Notes: a model not told the origin generated them from the sequence alone. DNA of 64,000 nt from Arctopsyche grandis (GCF_051622035.1 NC_135360.1:27111206-27175205); one strand, 5' to 3'; numbered from the stretch's first letter, positions 48,554 through 59,760 are shown. Translations and numbers: made by a program.

Positions 48554-49699
48554 CTATCGACATATGGGCTTAGATGAAGATCCATGCCACCATTCACGAA
48601 TGTTATATGCTTTTGAGCGTATATTTCGATCATGTAAAATTTCGCACAGCTTGCAAAAAGGATTATAGCCATCTACAACTTGATAATAGTCCTTCCACCA
48701 GAAATATTCAGCATAGTATTTTGGATTTTGTATAATTTTTTTAATCATATGAGCCATTTGTTTTGGAGATGTACCACTGGCGTCAAGATAGGAATGTGGT
48801 GGTAGAAACTTAGTATAATTGGCACCTCCGAGTACTATTGGTACCACGTTGTTTACAAGAGCGTTTGATACCTTTTCAGTGACGTAATCTTGACAGTTTG
48901 AGTTTTCAAACGCCAGATAGAAATAGTAATCTGTACGTAGCATGTCAAAGCAGTGATGTTCATCGTTCCTAGGACATCTGAAAGGTCCACAGCTTCCGTA
49001 GATGTCCACTTGGATATATTTTTGAAGTTCTTCTACATAACTCTCCCTTCCGTTATTGCTTCGGCAGTTCGACACGAACCAAGCGACCGCTTTTTTCTTT
49101 AGTTTGCTGACTTCAATGTATTTTATTAGTTTTGAGAAATCGGGGGTCATCCATTTGGGGTTATCAGAAGGTGCTACATAAGAACCGTCGACGTTAGAGA
49201 TCGAAAAGTAGTTCGTGATAACGTCAGAGTCTAATCTGTGAGTCATGGTGAAGTTAAAGAAGCCGTTCAAACTTGATTTGACAGGTCTGTTCTGTGGTGA
49301 CTCTTGAGAAAGGTAAACGTACCTTTGGTGTCCGGATCTAGATGAAGGAGAGTCTATATTGAAAATAGAATTGTATTCAGGACCGTGGAACACTATGGCG
49401 TCGTACTTGTCTATGGGTAACCATCCTGGATATGCTGTCGTGAAGCAATCGTAAACTCGGCACTTGTACTTGAAGAAAGGATCGTTTCCCAGTCCGAAAT
49501 TGTAATCTTTGACACCGAAAAAACTGTTCCAGAACAGGATAATCTTAGTGTCTTGCTTTATTTCACTTTTTAAGTTATTTTTGATATAATTTGGGTTGAT
49601 TTTCTCGGTCCACTTCACGAAATATAGCATGATTGTGATGGTGAATACTATTAAAAATATAAAGTATTTAAAAGTTATCTCTGTGTTAATGTTCATCAT
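48554..49699 (-). CDS. Alpha-1,3-fucosyltransferase (GT10 family), intact single exon
   Basis: The enzyme transfers fucose from GDP-fucose in alpha-1,3 linkage to N-acetylglucosamine of glycans, acting in the Golgi lumen. The 381-residue product has type II topology: a short N-tail, a transmembrane anchor at about residues 11-28 (YFIFLIVFTITIMLYF) and a stem. The catalytic domain follows with the family signatures in order: ILFWNSFFG, YDAIVFHGPEY, YLSQESPQN, FFNFTMTHRLDSDV, AVAWFVSNC with SNNGRESYVEELQKY and VDIYGSCG. The most conserved donor-binding block comes next, YYFYLAFENSNCQDYVTEK and VPIVLGGANYTKFLPPHSYL. Length is normal. Two ATGs open the frame; the first was taken. No intron is seen. 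A decayed paralogue lies at 58010-59111. The substrate (core or antenna fucosylation) cannot be told from sequence alone. Confidence 0.95.
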   Translation of the reverse strand: MMNINTEITFKYFIFLIVFTITIMLYFVKWTEKINPNYIKNNLKSEIKQDTKIILFWNSFFGVKDYNFGLGNDPFFKYKCRVYDCFTTAYPGWLPIDKYDAIVFHGPEYNSIFNIDSPSSRSGHQRYVYLSQESPQNRPVKSSLNGFFNFTMTHRLDSDVITNYFSISNVDGSYVAPSDNPKWMTPDFSKLIKYIEVSKLKKKAVAWFVSNCRSNNGRESYVEELQKYIQVDIYGSCGPFRCPRNDEHHCFDMLRTDYYFYLAFENSNCQDYVTEKVSNALVNNVVPIVLGGANYTKFLPPHSYLDASGTSPKQMAHMIKKIIQNPKYYAEYFWWKDYYQVVDGYNPFCKLCEILHDRNIRSKAYNIREWWHGSSSKPICR

Positions 49700-50061
49700 G
49701 AACTGCGAATGAACAACGGAACACGTGTATTATGAACGACAAATCGTTGACGAACTAAAGGCAGGTAGGTAAACTCGTGTACCAAATACATCGACATCAG
49801 ACGAAAAGGCGCGACTATCGAATGACTACGATCTTCGTAGTAAGATAATTATCGTTATTTGGTTTGATTTCGACCACTGTCTCTTTACGTCCTGTTTTCG
49901 TCAGCAAGCAGAAGGTTGTCATCAGCCAAACGCACAGAACAAATTTTAAACTTGATCAAAATTTATGTAAAGTTATCCTTATATCGAAGACTAGAAACTA
50001 AACGGACGCGTGCTCGCGAATCGGCGGTGGCCTTAATACTGAAGACGATTGGGGCATCAAT
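49700..50061. other. Upstream region of the fucosyltransferase gene
   Basis: gaatgaacaacggaacacgtgtattatgaacgacaaat just upstream of the ATG recurs almost unchanged upstream of the pseudogene (59118-59155), so the duplication included at least the leader or promoter. No TATA box can be fixed. Confidence 0.5.
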
Positions 50062-50917
50062 CAGTGATACCCAAAGTTGTGGTCTGCGGACCAGTACCGG
50101 TCTGTGGATCTTATGATGCTGGTCCAAAGCTGGTTAAAAGTGATTTGATTTTTGATCTGATTTTGAAATTTTAAAAATATTTACAGCTTTTATCTAAATA
50201 TATACGACACTCCTATTAGTATATTTGTTTGAAATATAAGCAGTCCAAACTGTCGTGTGTTTTATGTCGAAACAGGTCACCTTGGTCTCCATATGTACAT
50301 ATATCTCATTAAATTCGTAATTTTTTTCGATATTTTTTGTGTTCAGATTAAAGTTATATGTATATTTACCCAAGGAATCTCTCAAGGACTTTTATTACCG
50401 GAATTCGGAATTAATTACAGGATGGCTAATTGTATTTAATTACCGGAAACTATTTTATCGGGAATTAAGTACGTATACAGGCATATAATTGCATTAAAAT
50501 GGCGTATCGTGGATTATGTTGTCTGGAATTTGTTTATTTTCAATATTAAATGTAGCTACATATGTATTTCAAACTTGAAATGTAAATATATAATTTGGTA
50601 CCATTATCCAAAATGTCTTTTATATTTTCATTTATTAAGACTTAAGTAATACTGTTTATTAAGAAAATAATTAAACCTCATAAAAGTTCTAAAAAAATAT
50701 AATAATTATAATAACAATTGATTTAATTTTTATTTTAAAAAAGCCTTAACAAAAAAATCTTATTACTGCTAGTAATACGGTAATTAGTCAATAAATTCAT
50801 ATGAAATTGGCTTATATTACATATTTAAAATTCATATAAAAAGATCCCTGTCCCGATCCCTGGTATTTGGAAAAATTTTCTACTGGTCCGTCAAACTAAG
50901 AAGTTTGGGAAGCACTG
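50062..50917. mobile_element. Probable hAT-type MITE (856 bp), decayed
   Basis: The left end CAGTGATACCCAAAGTTG pairs with the complement of CAGTGCTTCCCAAACTTC at the right; ggtctgcggacc and ggtccgtc follow. Flanking octamers do not match. No coding sequence inside. Confidence 0.55.
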
Positions 50918-51561
50918 GATTTTATGTAAATCCAAAACACTCCAATGGCAATGACTCGAGATGGTTTTTCCGTGTCATATTCGTCAAGTTTGCCCATCTC
51001 GTTTCCTCTTTTAATCTATCATTGTTTCCCTTGTTGTATACAATATGTATGTAACTAGTTTTAACTACTATTAGTTTGCATACATACATATATGCAGATA
51101 TATTTATAGTCTCACAATAGTTGAAGTTCCATTGAAACTAAAAAAATTACATAGATGCCTGAAAATAATTTGAATCCGGTTTTCTCGTCAAATTGTCCAT
51201 ACATCAAAATATTCAAAATTGATATAATATGTATATATGTACATACGTAGTATAAATGTTTTACCATTTCTCGATAGAATTTATTTTTATCTATTGTCGG
51301 AAATTGAACAGTGTCGTGGCTTTGACTGTTTTATGGACTTGCGTGGGAGAATCAGCTGTTGGATTGTATTTTTATCGTATTCTGTCAAAATTTTCATTGT
51401 TTTGTTTTCATCGGGGGAAATTTGCGAAAAAATCAAATATGTATTGAAAGCATGCACATAAATGTACAATATTATACGTTCTAAACGCGGGATACATAAT
51501 TACACGATAAAATTTAGATAGTGATAAAAACAATAACACTATTAAGTATGCATACATATAG

Positions 51562-51563
<2 letters not shown>
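50918..51563. other. AT-rich spacer, no gene seen
   Basis: Frames at 51237-51461 in two phases carry no motif. Confidence 0.4.

Positions 51564-51634
<71 letters not shown>
51564..51634. repeat. (TA)n tract, about 70 bp
   Basis: Pure TA dinucleotide repeat. Confidence 0.95.
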
Positions 51635-51640
<6 letters not shown>

Positions 51641-51951
51641 CGGGTATATGTATTTATTTTATTTGATTGAAATTGGCACACATACAGAATAAAATATAAA
51701 AAAGAAGTAGTACAGCGAGACAAAAAATATACAAATATAAAAGAAAATATTATATTCCATGTACAGCAGCGGTTTCCAAACTTAATGCTACTGCGCCTCC
51801 CTAAAAAAAAAATTTTTTTTCCGCGCCTCCCTACCTACTATTTTTTAATAGATATAATAATAGACACGTTTTAAATAATAAACCTTTATTTAATAAAAGT
51901 ACTGAACACTACAATACACAGAATAATAAAAAGGTTTTGCTAGGTTTTAAC

Positions 51952-52717
51952 TATGGTTGCCATACGTCCCGTATATACGGGACATGTCCCATATTTCACT
52001 ACTCGGTCCCGTATTAAAATTTGTCCCGTTTTCTCCCTAAACTTTTCTCCAAAAACAGACTGTCGATTTCTTTAACACTGCATTGATAAGTGGTCCCAAT
52101 CATTCAAAAAATTTAGTGCTTTCGATTGGATGACTCTCAAGAAAGTTCCTGAATGGGGGGAAATAGAACGAACCGTTCAATATTTGCAAGTAAGGAACAT
52201 CGATGTTGGAAACAATGAGCTTCTATTCAACCAGTTCGTATATTTAAAAGATTATTTAAATAAAAATAATACCAACGAAAAGTGGGAGACAACGCTGAAA
52301 TTGAGTATGGAAGAGAAATGGCTGAAGTTTTTTAGAGATACCAAGCATATTGAACAGAAGTCATGTTTAATAAAACTATGTGAGTATATATTTGCCATTC
52401 CAGCCCACAATGCCAATGTGGAGAGAATATTTTCCCTGATGTCAACACAATGGTCGGACGAAAGAAATAAGCTGGCAGTTGAGACAGTTGAGGCAATTAT
52501 GGTTTGCCAGTATAATTTTAAAATGACTTGCGCCCAATTTTATCAGCATGTAAAAGAGGAAAACGATTTAATTAAAAAAGTTAAATCATCGTTAAAACAC
52601 GATTGGTCTAAAAAAGACTAATTTTTTAAAATAAACTATTACCTACCTACTTTTTCATATTTTATTTATGTAGCACTTAAATGTCCCGTATCAATGCTTG
52701 ACAATTATGGCAACTAT
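51952..52717 (+). mobile_element. Nested hAT remnant keeping the transposase C-terminus
   Basis: Ends resemble those of 43034-44187: TATGGTTGCCATACGTCCC at the left and ATTATGGCAACTATA at the right, with a GGGACATGTCCC word at 51978. The 8-bp duplication is no longer exact. Insertion lies inside the ZBED5-like hAT. Confidence 0.7.
52079..52621 (+). pseudogene. hAT transposase C-terminal part with dimerisation domain
   Basis: The plus-strand frame is open from about 52079 (CIDKWSQSFKKFSAFDW) to the TAA at 52619 (about 180 codons). Residues after MTLKKVPEWGEIERTV lead into the hAT C-terminal dimerisation block: LIKLCEYIFAIPAHNANVER, with the highly conserved Ala-x-x-E/R turn, then IFSLMSTQWSDERNKL, then a Lys-rich tail. 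In full hAT transposases this block follows the RNase H-like catalytic core, which is missing here. The open frame without stops contrasts with the decayed host element and suggests a younger insertion. Confidence 0.85.
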
Positions 52718-52793
52718 AACATAAATTTATACGAACGCGTATATTTATTTTTATATTAAATTACTAATTAAACTACATCTAACACATCAAAAT

Positions 52794-53990
52794 TTAATGC
52801 GAAGGATGTTGTTGTTTATCAAATCTTGGGGGCAATATGGAGAGTGCCACTCGTAACTCCTCTTCGACTATTAAACTGGCTTGATATTTGGTTTTCATTG
52901 CAGCTAGTGCCGAAAAGCCCGTTTCGCATAAATAAGACGTTACAAACGGTAGAAGTACTTACATACATTGCTTTGCAATACAAAGATTCATACTCTCCAC
53001 TAAGATCTTCCGAAATTTAATTATGGTTTCATTTTGAAACTTTTGTTTTAGTGAGCTATCGCATGATAATTCTATCAATTTTTCTTTTTCGGTGGTTGTC
53101 AGCTCGAATTCTTCTTCTTCATTGTAGTTAAATGGATTCTGTATCCACAAAAACTTTGAGAAATCAAGGTCTTTGAAATAATTGGAAAAATGCAGCACTA
53201 AACCATCCAAATGGTCGATAAAAAGATTTTTACTTGCTTCAATATTGACTGTGGCCCAGAAATCTTTGAACAGTGAAAACATATCCAACTCATTCTTTTG
53301 TTAATTCGATTTCCATAACTTCAACTTTTTAATGAAAGCTTTTACTTTGTCTTTTTGAACAAGTGGATGTATTTGTGATCCCTGCATTGATTTATTTAAA
53401 CCGCACAATTTTCCAAAAACTTCAACCAAATAGGCAATTTTTACAATAAAATTATCGTTCGTCCACAAATGTGCCTCTTCGTGTTGGTTTTCTTCGAGAA
53501 AGGTTGCTATTTCTTCTTTGAGTTCAAACACCCTTTGAATCAATTTTGCACGGGATAGCCAGCGAACTTCACAATAATACAAAAGTGAGGTATAATTAGC
53601 TTCCATAGGACATTGCTCTCAAAGGACTGTTCTTAATGTAGTTTATAATTTTTATAACTTTTGTAAAAATGCTGTTCAGTTCCTCGCTCATATTTTTTGA
53701 CACTAGAGCTGCTCTGTGAAGCATACAGTGCGTCCAGATAGCATGTGGTGCATTCTTTTTGACCAATGCTTGAAGACCTGCTTTGTGGACATTGAGTGAG
53801 CTCCGTCGGTACACAGTTCAACGCAATTATTCCACTTTATGTCGGTTTCTTCAAAAAAAACTGTCTTTTATATTAAAAATTTCAATGGATGTGCTCTTCC
53901 CAAGAATGGTTTTGCAAAATAATATATCTTTTAATATATTATTATCCGCGACATATCGACCATATGCAATTAAATAGGCATTTTTAGCTA
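52794..53990 (-). pseudogene. hAT transposase, ZBED5-like, C-terminal two thirds, broken
   Basis: The minus strand reads in order: SSLNVHKAGLQALVKKNAPH followed by AIWTHCMLHRAALVSK (53800-53680), where the CMLHR pattern is the conserved block after the second catalytic acid; then LYYCEVRWLSRAKLIQRVFE (53585-53520), matching the hAT RWLSRGKVL motif; TNDNFIVKIAYLVEVFGKL; DMFSLFKDFWATVN; and finally FSALAAMKTKYQASL and EEELRVALSILPPRFD, ending at the TAA at 52794-52796. That ending is the C-terminal pattern of the vertebrate ZBED5 and related insect hATs. Frameshifts near 53600, 53290 and 52950 separate the parts, and the N-terminal BED finger was not recovered, so it cannot make a transposase. 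Confidence 0.88.
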
Positions 53991-54369
53991 AAACAGAGCG
54001 TTTGCAAATGCGCAATTTTTAAAATCTTCCTCTCCGGATAATTTTTTATAGGAATTAAATGTATATATATATATAAAAAAAATGAAAGAAAAATAAACAT
54101 TCATACATTGAATTTTTACTGTTAAGCTACGATATGAAGTTTTATTTATTTGTTGATATTATGATATGAAAATTATTTTTTATTAAAAAGTTTTGGCGCC
54201 TCCCCTGGCAATAGTCCGCGCCTCTCCAGGGAGGCGCGCCTCCCAGTTTGGAAACCGCTGATGTACAGTGATCATCAAATGGTAATATAATGCAATCAAA
54301 AAAGAAAAATTACAAAAACATGTTAAAATTAATAAACAATGAATAACAATGAAGGTGAAGAAGCAAATC

Positions 54370-54640
54370 AACCACAGAGATTTCTACATCTGGTGAATCG
54401 GGTAATAATGTTAAAATTAATTTCGTTCAAAACAGATGTGTCAACGATACCATTAGCAATCTTGTATAAAAGTAACAAGTCAGAAACCTTTCTGCGATGA
54501 GGAAAACTAGCGATCTTGAAAAAAGAGAGTCTGTCATTATCAGTTGGCAGCAATCTTACAAGATCTTACAAGTTTTCTTATGGGATAAAAAAAGCGCAGA
54601 AAACGCTTCTGAATTGTCTCTAAACGATCTACATATATGG
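54370..54640 (-). pseudogene. LINE C-terminal relic
   Basis: Minus strand: VDRLETIQKRFLRFFYPIRK near 54640-54570, then after a frameshift LPTDNDRLSFFKIASFPHRR followed by KVSDLLLLYKIANG and INFNIITRFTRCRN (54550-54375). This is the thumb and C-terminal region of CR1/jockey-group LINE enzymes (LExIQKRFLR, then RR..D..LLYK..NG). About 90 codons survive, and both ends are lost. It starts about 100 bp to the right of the ZBED5-like hAT. Confidence 0.7.
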
Positions 54641-55159
54641 GTTCGTGTCGAGTTATTTCCAATTAATTATGTCAATAGATTTTAATAGTGTATTTGAGAG
54701 TTCTTGAAGAACGCTGTATTTAAAACGGTCTTTTAAGAGACAAGGCAATATAATATTAAAAAAAAATGAAGAATAAATCAACATTCGCAGTCAATCGTTA
54801 TACCTAATTATTCACACATCAGTCATTTGTAGTTTGTAAATGATACGATCATTTTGGACTAAACAAAGACTTTCAGCCTTTGTATGGTCTGAAATAATAA
54901 AAAAAAATTAATTGCATTGTCAAATTAAAGAATAAAATTTATATATGCATATATAAATTTACATAATATATGTATCGAATATCGATATATTACATATACG
55001 TATGATGATTTTCAATAAGAATAAAAAGCGTTAATGGCATTTATTAAAATTGTTGGTCACTTGTTCTCGTTCTATATCTATAAATACGAACACGTTGTGC
55101 GTATTATACATATCAACAATGTATGCATATATGTACGTGATAATTTTTATCATATTATG
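54641..55159. other. AT-rich spacer, no gene seen
   Basis: No coding pattern. Confidence 0.4.
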
Positions 55160-56107
55160 CAGTGGTGTAGTGCTAAACAAAAAAGAACCAGGGCGGTGTT
55201 TAATTTTTACCAGCCCCCCCATGCTTTTATCGTTACTAATAAAATATGTATCCCAATTGGTAGTTCAAATATTACATATAGGTATCTAAAAATCAAATTA
55301 ACAAATATTCTTACTTGTTAAAATTATGATGTTTTTTTTTATATTTTATAAAAACTTCTATACTGCATCCTCTTCAACATATTTGATTTGGCAAAGCCAC
55401 GTTTGTGTGTCAACAGCTGCTCGATGTGTTCTCAACTATTTTTTGCACGTAGAGTTTTGGGTCCCAAATCGTAATTGGTGGAACATGCAGTTTGATAAAC
55501 ATTAGGTTTATGTTTAATCAATAATCTGGATCAAGTGTCTGTCCCAATTAAGTTCATACAGCCAAAACCTCGTTCACATTCTGCATAAATACATGGCACA
55601 GTTTTTAAACACTTTATTATTGGATACAAGTCTGATATAATGAATAACACCGTCCATTATTGTCTACGTAATCTCTAAACGCATGAAGTGTTTTGGGATA
55701 GCAACTTGAAAATCGTCTGCATTGCGATTTTAATTTGCTATCGCCGTAATCTGGAGGAATATCTGCCGGCCAATTATTTTGATTTAGCATCTTACCTTTA
55801 TTTAAGTCGAGTTCCCTTATTTCATCACGTATTGTCAATAGTTCAAAGAATGTTTTGGGTGGATTTAGATAAAAAAAGCCCATAAATTTCATCAAAACGT
55901 CTTTTAAGTCGTCTTTTAGGTTTTGAATATGCTTACATTACTATTCCGATGTAGTCACTAAATGTTAGAAAGAGAGTGTGCTCACAATATTTGGTATACA
56001 AAATTTTGTATGAAATATAAGCCAAAATATTTTATAATTGTATTCGAAAAACAATTTTCATATTAACCAAAGTGCTAAGGCGACAATCTGGCCCGACTTC
56101 ACCACTG
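55160..56107 (-). mobile_element. hAT element (948 bp), decayed
   Basis: Inverted ends CAGTGGTGTAGT (left) and the complement of CAGTGGTGAAGT (right). Flanking octamers ATATTATG and ATCATATG match at six of eight positions, consistent with a decayed 8-bp duplication. Confidence 0.65.
55340..55900 (-). pseudogene. hAT transposase C-terminal relic (KIAA1586-like type)
   Basis: The minus-strand frame 55895-55617 reads LTIRDEIRELDLNKGKMLNQ, then NNWPADIPPDYGD and SCYPKTLHAFRDYV. Just past it another frame gives KTVPCIYAECERGFGCMNLI and then GTDT followed by a stop and SRLLIKHKPNVYQTAC. The AECERGFxxMNxI block is the start of the hAT dimerisation domain in proteins of the KIAA1586/zinc-finger type. 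The order and distance are correct for that family but stops and shifts exclude a product. It sits between the two inverted ends. Confidence 0.65.
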
Positions 56108-56349
56108 ATCATATGTATGTATATACATACATACATACATACATATGTAGCTGTTAGCAATGATACTAAAAATAAATTCATCGCTGCCATACATACATAC
56201 ATATGTTTTATCAAAATATTGAATATCGATAGGAATAAAACTAGTAAATATTTAAATATCAAACGTACGTACGAAATAGAAAATCTTTTTAACTTTCAAA
56301 TATCACAGCGATTTATATTATGTGTAAATATATGTATAATAAAAATAAT

Positions 56350-56700
56350 AATTTATTTATTTATTCTAAACAGACCATTGTGGCATAACAGGAATTCCTA
56401 AAGCGCCACAATGGTCAAAAAATATAACACAAAAAAAAACAAAATAACAATTAAACATAAACATAAATACATCCATACATAAACATAAAAAATAGCATTT
56501 AATAATAACAGATAAAGTAAAAATATCAAATAAAATATAAATATAATAATAAATATTTACATACATATGTACATATATATGCACATACAACTGTATAAAT
56601 AAAAATTGAGATCATTTTAAAATGCCAATGAGAAATGAAGCGATGATCAATTTCAACGAAGACTAGCGTATTATCACAACACAAGTTTTTGACTAATTTC
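56350..56700 (-). pseudogene. LINE 3' end relic with TTTATTTATTTATT tail
   Basis: On the minus strand the end FFDHCGALGIPVMPQWSV (56430-56368) and the AATAAATAAATAAA-type tail at 56352-56366 parallel the 3' end at 4085-4150. No catalytic part remains. Confidence 0.55.
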
Positions 56701-56732
56701 ATCTTCAGTTTGTAAAAATTCATATGCAAATC

Positions 56733-57435
56733 TTAAGGGGGTATTCTAGTCTAGAAATTTGAAGAAATCGATTTTTTTTTCTTTCATATTTTCAAAGCTT
56801 AAGCCTTTAAGAATTTGTCTTTAAGAGGATTTTTCAAAATTCAAATTATTTTCGGAGATATAGCTGCTTTAGTGACGTGCCATCTGACCGGCACGTTAAC
56901 CCGAAACTTTAAACGCGTTTTTCTCGAAAATACTTTTTTCGAGACGGTTGACATGATATCTCAAGTTCTACTGGAGTGAGTGAAATTTGTTGTGAGCCTT
57001 CTCCATACATTCCTCTATCGCATGAACTAGAACTTTGACAAAATTCTAATTTTTACTATTTTTAAAAAATTCGGAAAAGTCAAAAAAACTGGTAAAAAAT
57101 AGACTTTTTATTTCAAACAGCCACTATTTTGCGAAAAAAATTTTGTTTGACTTTTCCGTAGTTCATGCTATAGCAGCATTTGTTTGAATTAAGAATTAAT
57201 TTGTTTTTTTGGTTTTGGAATACTAGGAGGGTTGGAATCGTGTCGACCAGGGAGCACCATTTTTTTGAGACCCCTCACTTCATCAGCCTGTAACTTTTTG
57301 AATTCAAGCATTCAAACTTCAAACATTAATAAATATTTGGTAAAATAATGGCTACGCAAAATATTTTTTGTTTTTTTTTATTGCACCTGAAAAAATACCT
57401 AAAATTCATGCCTCTAGACTAGAATACCCCCTTAA
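56733..57435 (+). mobile_element. TTAA-flanked MITE, family 1 copy 3 (703 bp)
   Basis: TTAA at 56733-56736 and 57432-57435 with the cleanest terminal repeats of the family, GGGGGTATTCTAGTCTAGA at both ends (inverted, 19 of 19). Interior as in copies 1 and 2. Confidence 0.92.
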
Positions 57436-58009
57436 TCCCAACTTAAATGACGAAATATTGTTATCCGACTAGATTTTTACTTTAAGTATCAATATCAATC
57501 TTAAAGTTTTGGTTGATCTTGATAAGTCTTGTACATATGTAAAAATGGGGAAAAAAAGTGAGCAACGGAAACTTTTATCTGAAAATACAGAACGTATGAA
57601 AATATGTATGTATGTATGTACATACATATGTACTTATATCGAGGATGTTGTTCACTCGCCAGTGCACAGGGGAGTGAAAGGGTTGGGCGATTATTGGTCA
57701 CAAAGTGCTCGCCGAAAAATCACTAAAATCTCTATAACGGAACATCTGGCAGGAAAAAAGTCTAACTATCATAATAAAGAGAACTCGAGTGCCAAATATT
57801 CCGTATTCACGATTTTCATGACAAAAATTGTCTTTTGGGCGATCGCAATGTGACTAATAATAATTAATCCAATTACCGAGTGGAAATATGTACGTTATTA
57901 AACGATAAGAATATTTATAAATAACTAGTTCACATCGAATACATATATAATATATTATACATATATGTATGTAGTATTGTATCGTAAATAAATACGTTTT
58001 GATTAATTT
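57436..58009. other. AT-rich spacer, no gene seen
   Basis: The frame 57509-57853 (114 codons, +) contains a Lys/Ser-rich stretch and a TACATATGTA run; no family recognised. Confidence 0.4.
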
Positions 58010-59111
58010 TTATTGACATATCTGATTAGATGGATTACCGTGCCACCATTCGTGAATATCGTAGGATTTGGATGGTACACTTCGGTCGTGTAATATTTCA
58101 CACAACTTGCAAAAATCGGGATAAGATCGGTCAACTTTGTAGTAGTTTTTCCACCAGAAATATTTTGCGTAACTTTCAGGATTATCGATCAGATGCTGAA
58201 GTAAACGAGCGAGCTATTTTGCCGAAGTAACACTAGCGTCTACGTAGGAATGTGGTGGTAGAAATTTACTATAATTAGCACCTCCGAGTACCACAGGAAC
58301 TACGTTGTTTATGAGACCATTTGAAACCTTTTCTGTGACGTAATCTTTGCAATTTGAATTTTCAAACGAGAGATAGAAGTAGTAGTCCGTACGCAACAAA
58401 TCGAAGCAGTGTCGTTCATTGCTCCGAGGACATTTGAACGGTCCACAGCCTCCATAAATATCCACTTGTATATAGTTTCGAAGTTCCTCTACATAACTTT
58501 CCCTTCTGTTTTTACTTCCGCAGTTCGACACGAATCAAGCGCAAGGCTTTTTCTTTTGCTTGTTGACTTTAATATACTTTTCTAGTTTTGAGAAATCAGG
58601 GACGGTCCAGTTAGGGTTTTCTTGAGGTGCTGTGTAATTCCCCTCGTGATCGAATATTGCGTAGTAGCTTAAAACAATATCTGAGTCCAATCTGTAAGTC
58701 ATGGTGAAGTTGAAGAAGCCGTTCAAACGTGATTTGACAGGTCTGTTTTGGGGTGACTCTAGTGAAAAGTAAACATATATTTGGTGTTCGGATCTAAATG
58801 AAGGATGGTCTTTTTTCACTATACACTATAGCGTCGTACTGGTCTATGGGTAAACATCTTCGGTCCGCGACCCTTAAACAATCGTAAACTGGGCACTTGT
58901 TCTTAATGAAGGGATCGTTTCCTAGACCGAAATTGTAATCTTCGACGCCAAAGAAACTGTTCCAGAACAAGATAATCTTACTGCTTCCATTCGTTTTGAT
59001 ACAGTTCGATCCATTGAACCGTGTTGGGTAGTAGTTCAGTAGTAAGAGGACGAAGATTATAAAAATGAATAGATATTTTAGGTTATTTGATTTTAATATA
59101 TTAGTAAGCAT
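58010..59111 (-). pseudogene. Alpha-1,3-fucosyltransferase pseudogene, paralogue of 48554-49699
   Basis: The same layout as the intact gene: ATG at 59111, a type II anchor (YLFIFIIFVLLLLNYYP), then IILFWNSFFGVEDYNFGLGN, SLESPQNRPVKS, FFNFTMTYRLDSDI, VDIYGGCGPFKC, YYFYLSFENSNCKDYVTEK, VPVVLGGANYSKFLPPHSYV and a C-terminus ending at the TAA at 58010-58012. Three lesions are visible. A deletion of roughly a dozen codons with a frameshift lies after YDAIVYS (about 58815), where the intact copy has FHGPEY. A TGG-to-TGA stop falls in the AWFVSNC motif (about 58534). A TAG lies in the VTSAK segment near 58213. The catalytic blocks otherwise remain well conserved, so loss of function looks recent or the copy was under selection for some time after duplicating. 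Both copies lack introns in the coding part. Confidence 0.93.
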
Positions 59112-59290
59112 ATTGAAATGCGAATGAACAGTGAAATACGTGTATTATGAACGACAAAATTTTAACGAACTAAAAGTAGGTAGATTTGAATTCGACACAT
59201 GCGCAAATCGATAAACCATAATTGATAAGATATTAGTTACTCACAATTGATAAGATAAGATATTATAACAGCGACTGTTCAATGTTGGTT
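59112..59290. promoter_or_regulatory. Duplicated upstream segment of the fucosyltransferase pair
   Basis: gcgaatgaacagtgaaatac and gtgtattatgaacgacaaaat match the segment upstream of 49699; similarity fades by about 59200. Confidence 0.55.
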
Positions 59291-59293
59291 GCA

Positions 59294-59760
59294 GGGTCGG
59301 CATATTGCATCGCCCCCCATTTTTATTTTTAAATATTTTTATATTTTAAATTTTTTTTTTACAAAAGATGCCAAAAAAATAAATTATACACTAATTCAGA
59401 AAATTTTATTTTTATCCAACCTCAAGCTTAAATTACACAATATGCTTTTTTTGATTTTGAAGTAACGAGACGCTTTAAAAAATTATTGTCGTTGAAACTC
59501 GATCTTTGCGGCCATTTATCTGGGTGATCCGACTGTGATAAAATGATATTTATATTGATAAATTTAGCGTTTTCAATAACTTTATTTATTTCTTCATTCG
59601 AATTTTTACCAGTATTGTTATTAAACTGGTTGAATTTTCATCCGAATCTCCGCGATCGGCGCTATCTTTTTTTACGCACTTTGATAGTGATCCGGCATAT
59701 TTTTTATCTTTATTTAATTTAGCTCTCTTTTTTGGTCTGATTGAACAACCAACAAATGCT
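59294..59760 (-). pseudogene. hAT transposase N-terminal relic (ZMYM-type linker)
   Basis: The minus strand shows KKRAKLNKDKKYAGSL, a Ser/Asp-rich stretch, then, in another frame, SQSDHPDKWPQRSSFNDNNF followed by LKRLV (59540-59465). The D..KWP...s...r..L motif is the usual linker between a charged N-terminus and the TTF-type zinc finger in hAT proteins related to ZMYM1. A CAGGGTCGGCATATTGC sequence at 59294 could be the element's end, but no right end was found. Stops and frame changes exclude a product. Confidence 0.5.

Larger units (their letters stand above)
51767..54260 (-). mobile_element. hAT element (2494 bp), ZBED5-like transposase, hosting a second hAT
   Basis: Perfect 16-bp inverted ends CAGCGGTTTCCAAACT / AGTTTGGAAACCGCTG, flanked by the exact 8-bp duplication ATGTACAG at 51759-51766 and 54261-54268. 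GCGCCTCCCT words sit just inside both ends. The transposase relic is on the minus strand, and another hAT remnant lies between it and the left end. Confidence 0.95.

Noticed and set aside
57509..57853. 114-codon plus-strand frame as a small gene
   Set aside because: Contains translated TACATATGTA repeats and no conserved motif.
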